DNA of 10,073 nucleotides, from positions 1 through 10,073 of the forward strand of contig QOAX01000086.1 of assembly GCA_003972865.1 (NCBI GenBank). The letters run 5' to 3'. The position numbers and the translations under genes are program-made. Positions within the stretch are counted from its first letter, which is position 1, and the number at the start of each line of letters is the position of its first letter. This document shows positions 5,533-10,073 of the stretch, in pieces. The DNA comes from Verrucomicrobiota bacterium. Its GTDB lineage: Bacteria > Verrucomicrobiota > Verrucomicrobiia > Limisphaerales > UBA1096. The notes under the pieces were generated by a model. It was not told where the DNA came from. It was given only the letters and a program-made list of their open reading frames with translations, and did not search any database.

Positions 5533-6729
5533 ATGAGCAACGAACGACTGGTTTATCTCGACAACAACGCCACGACGCGGGTCGCACCCGAGGTCGTCGA
5601 GGCGATGTTGCCGTGCCTCACCGAGCACTGGGGCAACCCGTCGAGCGCGTACGACTTGGCCAACGCGCCGGCGCGCATGATCGAGTCGGCCCGCGGGCAG
5701 GTCGCCCGGCTCATCGGTACCGACCCGCGCAACATCGTCTTCACCAGTTGCGGCACCGAGAGCAACAACGCCGCCATCCAGAGTGCGCTACACTGCCACC
5801 CCACCAAGCGGCACGTCATCACCTCGGCGGTCGAGCACTCGGCCAACATCAAGCTTTGCCACCAACTCGAGAAGCGCGGTTACGAGGCGACGTTCCTGCC
5901 GGTTGACCTCGACGGCGGCATCGACCTCTGCGATTTGCAGGCGGCCATCCGGCCCGACACCGCGATCGTCTCCATCATGTGGGCGAATAACGAGACCGGA
6001 GTGCTGTTTCCGGTTGAGGAACTCGCGGCAATCTGCCGCAGCCACGACGTGTTGTTTCACACCGACGCCATTCAAGTCGCCGGCAAACTGCCGATCGACG
6101 TGCAGAAACTCGGCGTCGATTTCCTCTCCCTCTCTGCCCACAAGCTGCGCGCGCCCAAGGGCATCGGCCTGCTTTACGTCAAGCCGAACACACCGTTTCA
6201 GCCGTACATTATCGGCGGCGGGCAGGAACGCGGCCAGCGTGGCGGCACTGAAAATGTGGCCAATATTGTCGCCTTCGGCAAAGCCGCCGAGCTCGCGCTG
6301 GGGCACATCGATGTCGAAAACACACGGGTGCGTGCACTGCGCGACAAGCTAGAGCGGGGTATCCTGCAGACAGTTCGCGGGTCTGTGCGAAACGGCGGCG
6401 GCGAACCGAGGCTGCCTAACACAACGAACATCGGCTTTGACGGCGTCGAGGCCGAGGCGATCCTGCTGCTGCTCGACCGCGAAGGGATCTGCGCCTCGAG
6501 TGGCTCAGCCTGTACCACCGGCTCCATTGAGCCGTCGCATGTGCTGCAGGCCATGGGCGTGCCGTTGTCGCGCTCGAAAGGCTCGCTGCGGTTCAGCCTT
6601 GGGCGGGACAACACGGAGGCGGATGTGGACTGGGTACTCGAGAAACTGCCGGCGATTGTGTCGCGCTTGCGGGACGCCTCCCCCGAGGCGCTTGGCCAAG
6701 CGGAAGAGCGCCTGGCCAGCGCCGGTTAG
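5533..6729 (+). CDS. nifS: Cysteine desulfurase, NifS/IscS type
   Basis: A 398-residue class-V aminotransferase-fold enzyme that takes sulfur from L-cysteine using pyridoxal phosphate and hands it on as persulfide for Fe-S clusters or thio-modification. Visible landmarks: YLDNNATT (8-15), GTESNN for the cofactor phosphate (75-79), H102 in AVEHSA, D178 (FHTDAIQ), the Schiff-base lysine K204 in SAHKLRAPKG, and the persulfide cysteine C327 in SSGSACTTGSIEPSHVL. The SGSACTTGS loop and the ending RFSLGRDNTEADVDWVLEKL are closer to NifS than to the IscS housekeeping form; this is a comparison from memory. No iscU, iscA or nif gene is adjacent. The ATG at 5533 lies 12 bases after ychF with no clear Shine-Dalgarno sequence. 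Its stop overlaps the end of the convergent kinase gene by four bases. Confidence 0.93.
   Translation: MSNERLVYLDNNATTRVAPEVVEAMLPCLTEHWGNPSSAYDLANAPARMIESARGQVARLIGTDPRNIVFTSCGTESNNAAIQSALHCHPTKRHVITSAVEHSANIKLCHQLEKRGYEATFLPVDLDGGIDLCDLQAAIRPDTAIVSIMWANNETGVLFPVEELAAICRSHDVLFHTDAIQVAGKLPIDVQKLGVDFLSLSAHKLRAPKGIGLLYVKPNTPFQPYIIGGGQERGQRGGTENVANIVAFGKAAELALGHIDVENTRVRALRDKLERGILQTVRGSVRNGGGEPRLPNTTNIGFDGVEAEAILLLLDREGICASSGSACTTGSIEPSHVLQAMGVPLSRSKGSLRFSLGRDNTEADVDWVLEKLPAIVSRLRDASPEALGQAEERLASAG
5656..5663. repeat. TTGGCCAA iterated palindrome, copy in the nifS-like gene
   Basis: Eight-base core only (CTTGGCCAAC). TTG GCC AAC encodes Leu-Ala-Asn at residues 42-44. Confidence 0.7.
6687..6723. 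repeat. 14-base perfect palindrome and hairpin at the convergent gene ends
   Basis: CGCTTGGCCAAGCG (6689-6702) is a perfect 14-base palindrome, the longest copy of the iterated motif. Here it is read in another frame (Leu-Gly-Gln), so the amino-acid sequence does not explain the DNA. GGCGCTTGGCCA (6687-6698) can also pair with TGGCCAGCGCC (6713-6723), leaving one T bulged, with GCG/CGC extending the stem inwards. This hairpin ends four bases before the nifS stop, where two convergent genes meet without a gap. There is no U-run on either side, so termination here is only a suggestion. Confidence 0.55.
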
Positions 6730-7838
6730 CCCAGCGCGGCGATCACCGACTTCATCGCCTCCTCCTGTTCCAGCATCGATTCGACCAGCTTGAACTGCAC
6801 CCGGGCGCGGTCGAGATTCTGCCCTTCGCGATGCACGCGGAAGTAGGTGTCACCGGCCAGGTGATCGGTCAGGAAGCGAATCCCTAAAATGAGCGTGATG
6901 ACCTTGCCGGAAATCGCGAGTTGATCCCGCTCGGCTTGGGTCAGGAATTCACCCGCCTCAGCGAGGTAGCCCTTGGCCAGTTCCTCAAAATATTCCATCC
7001 GCATGGTCACCTTGGCCAAGTCGCGCTCATCCTCGGCGGCCGGGCTGGTGAGTGTGCGCATCATGTCGCCGAAGTCGTAGTGCGCCAGCCCCGGCATCAC
7101 CGTGTCGAGATCGACGATACAGACCACCTCGCCGCTGTCGCGGTCGAGCAGCACGTTGTCGATCTTGGTGTCGTTGTGGGTGATGCGCAGCGGCAGCTCG
7201 CCCCGCACCTGGGCATCGTGCAACAGGCTGACGATGCTGCGGTGTTGCCGGCAGAAATCAATCTCGGCCTGCGCCCCGGCAACCCGCCCAGCGCTGTCCT
7301 TGGCAGCGGCTTTTCCCAGAGCCTCGAACCGCAGCCGGCCGTTGTGAAACTCGGGAATGGTTTCCTGCACCTTCTCCGGCGAAAGATCGGCAAGCCGTTT
7401 TTGGAACATGCCAAACGCGCGCCCCACCTGGCCGGCCTGGGACGGCTGCTCGGCGACGTGCGTCGAGGTTACCCGCTCGATGAACACGTAGGCCCGCCAG
7501 TAATTCCCGTCGTGATCGCGGTAATAGGGCGCCCCGCCCCGGGTCGGCACGAGCGTCATCGTGCGGCGGGTCAGGTCGTGCTTGTCTTCTGCGCCGATTT
7601 TTTTGCGCAGGTGCTCGGTGGTCAGCTTCACGTTTTGCATGACCAATTCCGGGTACTTGAAAACGTGGTGGTTGATGCGCTGCAGGATGTAGCGGATGGG
7701 CGTGCCGCCCTGCCGGCAGGTGATGATGTAGGTGTCGTTGATGTGGCCCTTGGTCCACGCGTGACCCTCCTCGAACTCGGCCACGATTTGAAACTGGCCG
7801 ACCAGTTTTTCCAGATTGAAACTGTTGCCCTCTGTCAC
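6726..7838 (-). CDS. APH-fold sugar kinase, N-acetylhexosamine 1-kinase-like
   Basis: A 370-residue kinase of the aminoglycoside/choline phosphotransferase superfamily. The catalytic loop is THNDTKIDNVLLD (220-232; H221, D223, N228), followed by CIVDLDTVMPGLAHYDFGD (from residue 240), with D243/D245 as metal ligands. The NDTKIDNVL and VDLDTVMPG wording is that of NahK-type N-acetylhexosamine 1-kinases rather than of antibiotic-resistance enzymes, so a sugar 1-phosphate product in amino-sugar salvage is the best guess. The N-lobe carries GHINDTYII (31-39) in place of a P-loop and YILQRIN (50-56) with the expected basic residue nearby. The start is GTG at 7838 with GGGGGAG only one base away. 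It follows nrdJ on the same strand after 78 bases and overlaps the convergent nifS-like gene by four bases. The substrate is not proven by sequence. Confidence 0.85.
   Translation of the reverse strand: MTEGNSFNLEKLVGQFQIVAEFEEGHAWTKGHINDTYIITCRQGGTPIRYILQRINHHVFKYPELVMQNVKLTTEHLRKKIGAEDKHDLTRRTMTLVPTRGGAPYYRDHDGNYWRAYVFIERVTSTHVAEQPSQAGQVGRAFGMFQKRLADLSPEKVQETIPEFHNGRLRFEALGKAAAKDSAGRVAGAQAEIDFCRQHRSIVSLLHDAQVRGELPLRITHNDTKIDNVLLDRDSGEVVCIVDLDTVMPGLAHYDFGDMMRTLTSPAAEDERDLAKVTMRMEYFEELAKGYLAEAGEFLTQAERDQLAISGKVITLILGIRFLTDHLAGDTYFRVHREGQNLDRARVQFKLVESMLEQEEAMKSVIAALG
7011..7020. repeat. CTTGGCCAAG iterated palindrome, copy in the kinase gene
   Basis: Perfect 10-base palindrome; on the minus strand TTG GCC AAG encodes Leu-Ala-Lys at residues 274-276 of the kinase. 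A near copy, CTTGGCCAG, lies 40 bases to the left (6972-6980) and encodes the Leu-Ala-Lys of residues 287-289 with a different lysine context. Confidence 0.75.
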
Positions 7839-7916
7839 GCTCCCCCGTTGATTCGTTTTTTTCGCCGACAGTTCAAGCGCAAATTTGCCCGTTGGCCAAG
7901 CGCCCGGCCGGACCGC
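7839..7916. other. Intergenic region between nrdJ and the kinase gene
   Basis: Seventy-eight bases with three perfect palindromes in a row: GCAAATTTGC (7879-7888), TTGGCCAA (7892-7899, extended to TTGGCCAAGCG) and CCGGCCGG (7904-7911). None is followed by a U-run on the minus strand, so I do not call a terminator for nrdJ. The A-run opposite 7855-7861 and a purine-rich GGGGGAG just before the kinase GTG are the only other marks. A regulatory role for the palindromes is possible but unproven. Confidence 0.5.
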
Positions 7917-10073
7917 TCAGGAGCAACCGAGGCTCTCGCCGCAGTTGAGGCACTTGAAGCAGGCACCGTTGCGGACGGTGACGTTGCCGCAGGTCGGGCA
8001 GGTCGGCGCGTCCTCCATGAAGTGCGCCACCGACTGGCTGATCGCTGAGCCGTCAAGGCTCTGCGAATGCGCCGCCGCGCGCTCGACCGATTCGCCGTCT
8101 CCGCCGCCGGCCACCGGCAACTCGACCACCGGCTTGTTGACGTGCCTGGCCTCGGCTTGTCGTAGGCCGGGGATGTCCAGTTCCTGTTGGTCATCATTGC
8201 TCGTGGTCCTTTCGAGATAACCGGGGATAAACTGGATGCCCATCCAGCGGAACACGTAGTCGATGATCGATTTGGCATGGCGGATCTGCGGGTTCTTGGT
8301 GAAGCCGGACGGCTCGAACCGTTGATGGGTGAACTTGCGCACCAGCGCCTCCAGCGGCACGCCGTATTGCAGGGAGATGCTTGTCAGCGCGGCGACGCTG
8401 TCCATCAGGCCGCCGATGGTTGAGCCCTCCTTGGCCATGGTGATGAACGCCTCGCCGGGATGGCCGTCCTCGAACAGGCCGATGGTCAGGTAGCCCTCGT
8501 GCCCGGCAATGTCGAACTTGTGCGTGATCGCCGAGCGGGTCTCGGGCAGGCGCCGGCGGAGAGGTTGGTCGATCTGCTTTTGCAGACCGACCAACTGATC
8601 CTCCAGTTCCTTGATCCGCTGATCCGACGGGGTGGCGGATCCACTCTCGGTTCCCTCGCCGGTCTTGGCGGTGTTGAGCGGTTGGGACCGCTTGGAGCCG
8701 TCGCGATAAATCGCGACACACTTGAGTCCCAACCTCCATGCCTGATCATAGGCGTCGGTGATATCCTCAACCGTGCATTCCCTAGGGAAGTTAACAGTCT
8801 TGGATATCGCGCCGCTTATGAACGGCTGGGCAGCGGCCATCATCTTCAGATGTGCCATGTAGTGAATGCTTCGCTCGCCCCGAAACGGCTTGAACGCGCA
8901 GTCGAACACATCCAGATGTTCGGGCCTAAGCCCGCTTCTACGGGTTTCCCCGTCCTCCTTGACGTCCTCGATGGAGTCAAATTCTTCCACGTGGGCGACG
9001 ATCTTCTTCACTTCGTCTGCTGTATAGCCCAGTCGCGACAAAGCCTCGGGCACGGTGCGGTTCACGATCTTCAACGTGCCGCCGCCGGCGAGCAGCTTGT
9101 ACTTCACCAATGCGATGTCCGGCTCGACGCCGGTCGTGTCGCAGTCCATGAAAAACGCAATGGTGCCGGTCGGCGCCAGCACAGTGACCTGCGCATTGCG
9201 GTAGCCATTCGGGTCGCCCTTGGCCAAGGCCGCCTCCCAGCAGTCGCGGGCGGCGTCTTTCAGGTATCCAAAATCATCGCTTGGCTGGATGTCCTCCACG
9301 GCATCGCGGTGCAGCTGCATGACGCCCCGCATCGACTCGACGTTGTCCTCGGCCAACGGCTTGGCCACCCCGGTGCAGCGGGCGTCGCGGTAGCCAGGGA
9401 ATTCGCCTTTCACGCCGGCCATCTCCGCCGATTGCTCGTAGGCGTGCCCGGTCATGATCGACGTGATCGCACCGGCCAGGGCGCGGCCCTCGTTTGAGTC
9501 GTACGGCAGCCCATAGCTCATGACCAGTGAGCCCAGGTTGGCGAAGCCCAGGCCAAGCGTGCGGAAGATGTGCGAGTTCTCGGCGATCGGCTGGGTCGGG
9601 TAGCTGGCGTTGTCGACGAGGATCTCCTGCGCGGTGATGAAAATGCGCACTGCCGCCTTGAAGCGGCCGATGTCGAACACGCCGTCCTCGCGCTTGAAGC
9701 GCATCAGGTTCAGCGAGGCCAGGTTGCAGGCCGTGTTGTTGAGGAAAACGTACTCGGAGCAGGGATTGGTCGAGTGGATCGGCTCGGTGCCCTTGCAGGT
9801 GTGCCATTTCTGGATCGCGCCGTCGTACTGGAGACCGGGGTCGCCGCAGATCCAGGTGCCCTCGGAGATTTTGTTCAGCAACCCGGAGGCGTCCTTCTTT
9901 TCAAGTTTCTTGCCGGTGGTCACGGCGCGCGTCCACCAGTCGCCGCCGTCCTGCGCGGACTGCATGAACTCGTCGCTGACACGCACCGACAGGTTCTCGT
10001 TTTGGTACATGACGCTGCCGTAGGCGTCGCCGTTGTACGAGCCGTCGTAGCCCTGCTCGATCAGGGCCCACGC
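7917..10073 (-). CDS. nrdJ: Adenosylcobalamin-dependent (class II) ribonucleotide reductase, C-terminal 718 residues
   Basis: The 3' part of a class II ribonucleotide reductase, which makes deoxyribonucleotides using a coenzyme B12 radical. The frame stays open to the right edge, so the N-terminus, including the first redox cysteine, is missing; the ATG at 10010 is internal. Numbering from the edge: AWALIEQGYDGSYNGDAYGS opens the fragment; the active-site STNPCSE has C105 and E107; C116 in NNTACNLASLNL matches the second redox cysteine; PTGTIAF (301-307) binds substrate phosphates. A glutamate/lysine-rich linker (about 485-504) leads to a TSCPD-type domain (517-621). The end holds CPTC and CFKCLNC pairs (C692, C695, C705, C708, C711) plus C717, resembling a zinc-ribbon or redox tail of NrdJ proteins. 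No nrdB or activase is visible. The family independence from oxygen suits variable-oxygen habitats. Confidence 0.94.
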   Translation of the reverse strand, partial: AWALIEQGYDGSYNGDAYGSVMYQNENLSVRVSDEFMQSAQDGGDWWTRAVTTGKKLEKKDASGLLNKISEGTWICGDPGLQYDGAIQKWHTCKGTEPIHSTNPCSEYVFLNNTACNLASLNLMRFKREDGVFDIGRFKAAVRIFITAQEILVDNASYPTQPIAENSHIFRTLGLGFANLGSLVMSYGLPYDSNEGRALAGAITSIMTGHAYEQSAEMAGVKGEFPGYRDARCTGVAKPLAEDNVESMRGVMQLHRDAVEDIQPSDDFGYLKDAARDCWEAALAKGDPNGYRNAQVTVLAPTGTIAFFMDCDTTGVEPDIALVKYKLLAGGGTLKIVNRTVPEALSRLGYTADEVKKIVAHVEEFDSIEDVKEDGETRRSGLRPEHLDVFDCAFKPFRGERSIHYMAHLKMMAAAQPFISGAISKTVNFPRECTVEDITDAYDQAWRLGLKCVAIYRDGSKRSQPLNTAKTGEGTESGSATPSDQRIKELEDQLVGLQKQIDQPLRRRLPETRSAITHKFDIAGHEGYLTIGLFEDGHPGEAFITMAKEGSTIGGLMDSVAALTSISLQYGVPLEALVRKFTHQRFEPSGFTKNPQIRHAKSIIDYVFRWMGIQFIPGYLERTTSNDDQQELDIPGLRQAEARHVNKPVVELPVAGGGDGESVERAAAHSQSLDGSAISQSVAHFMEDAPTCPTCGNVTVRNGACFKCLNCGESLGCS
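9219..9228. repeat. CTTGGCCAAG iterated palindrome, copy in nrdJ
   Basis: Perfect 10-base palindrome; on the minus strand TTG GCC AAG encodes Leu-Ala-Lys just before GDPNGYRN (about residues 283-285 of the visible fragment). Confidence 0.8.

Noticed and set aside
3307..5628. A 773-codon open frame on the minus strand across obgE, ychF and the start of the nifS-like gene
   Set aside because: It is antisense to three clear conserved genes, has no recognisable domain and has the Arg/Gly/Leu/Val-rich composition produced by GC-rich codons read backwards.
6726..7838. Aminoglycoside resistance gene
   Set aside because: The fold is shared, but the NDTKIDNVL and VDLDTVMPG motifs fit sugar kinases of the NahK type, and the context is chromosomal housekeeping.
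6921..8048. A 375-codon plus-strand frame opposite the kinase gene and the nrdJ end
   Set aside because: It mirrors well-supported minus-strand genes and has no family features.
8460..9497. A 345-codon plus-strand frame opposite nrdJ
   Set aside because: NrdJ motifs on the minus strand are unambiguous; the plus frame is a composition artefact.

Overview
The window falls into two unequal parts with different base composition. Positions 1 to about 960 are AT-rich (60-base lines I counted by hand hold about 33-45% G+C). They carry a two-gene unit on the minus strand: a four-helix membrane protein followed by a small XRE-type repressor, with a palindromic operator in front. Beyond them lie a minus-strand terminator and what may be the 3' remnant of a third gene. 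From about 961 to the end the DNA is GC-rich (about 52-78% in the lines I counted) and encodes mostly housekeeping genes.

The GC-rich part looks like a member of the PVC group, most likely Verrucomicrobiota. The reasons are a secreted formylglycine sulfatase with a lysine/arginine/glutamine-rich tail, the rplU-rpmA-obgE-ychF order, a NifS-type desulfurase, a NahK-like kinase and a B12-dependent ribonucleotide reductase. This placement is an inference from gene content. The AT-rich part looks more like a gammaproteobacterium. The sharp change at about 960 could be a transferred island or a chimeric assembly join.

Layout from left to right: XRE regulator (27-233, -) and membrane protein (230-655, -), overlapping by ATGA; operator and promoter (689-728); terminator (832-866, -); possible gene remnant (898-960, -); sulfatase (961-2466, -); divergent promoter region (2467-2626); rplU and rpmA (2627-3202, +), closed by a strong intrinsic terminator (3224-3257); obgE, ychF and a nifS-like gene (3295-6729, +), closely packed; a NahK-like kinase (6726-7838, -), converging on and overlapping the nifS-like gene by 4 bases; and the 3' part of nrdJ (7917-10073, -), which runs off the right edge.

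The plus-strand genes serve the ribosome and its assembly (bL21, bL27, Obg, YchF), with a sulfur-mobilising desulfurase at the end. The most unusual signal is not a gene. It is the palindrome TTGGCCAA, mostly as CTTGGCCAAG, which occurs eight times between 2393 and 9227, in genes on both strands and in intergenic DNA, where base composition alone predicts well under one copy. It resembles the highly iterated palindromes (HIP1) of cyanobacteria, but with a different sequence. I found no defence system, CRISPR array, RNA gene or transposase.
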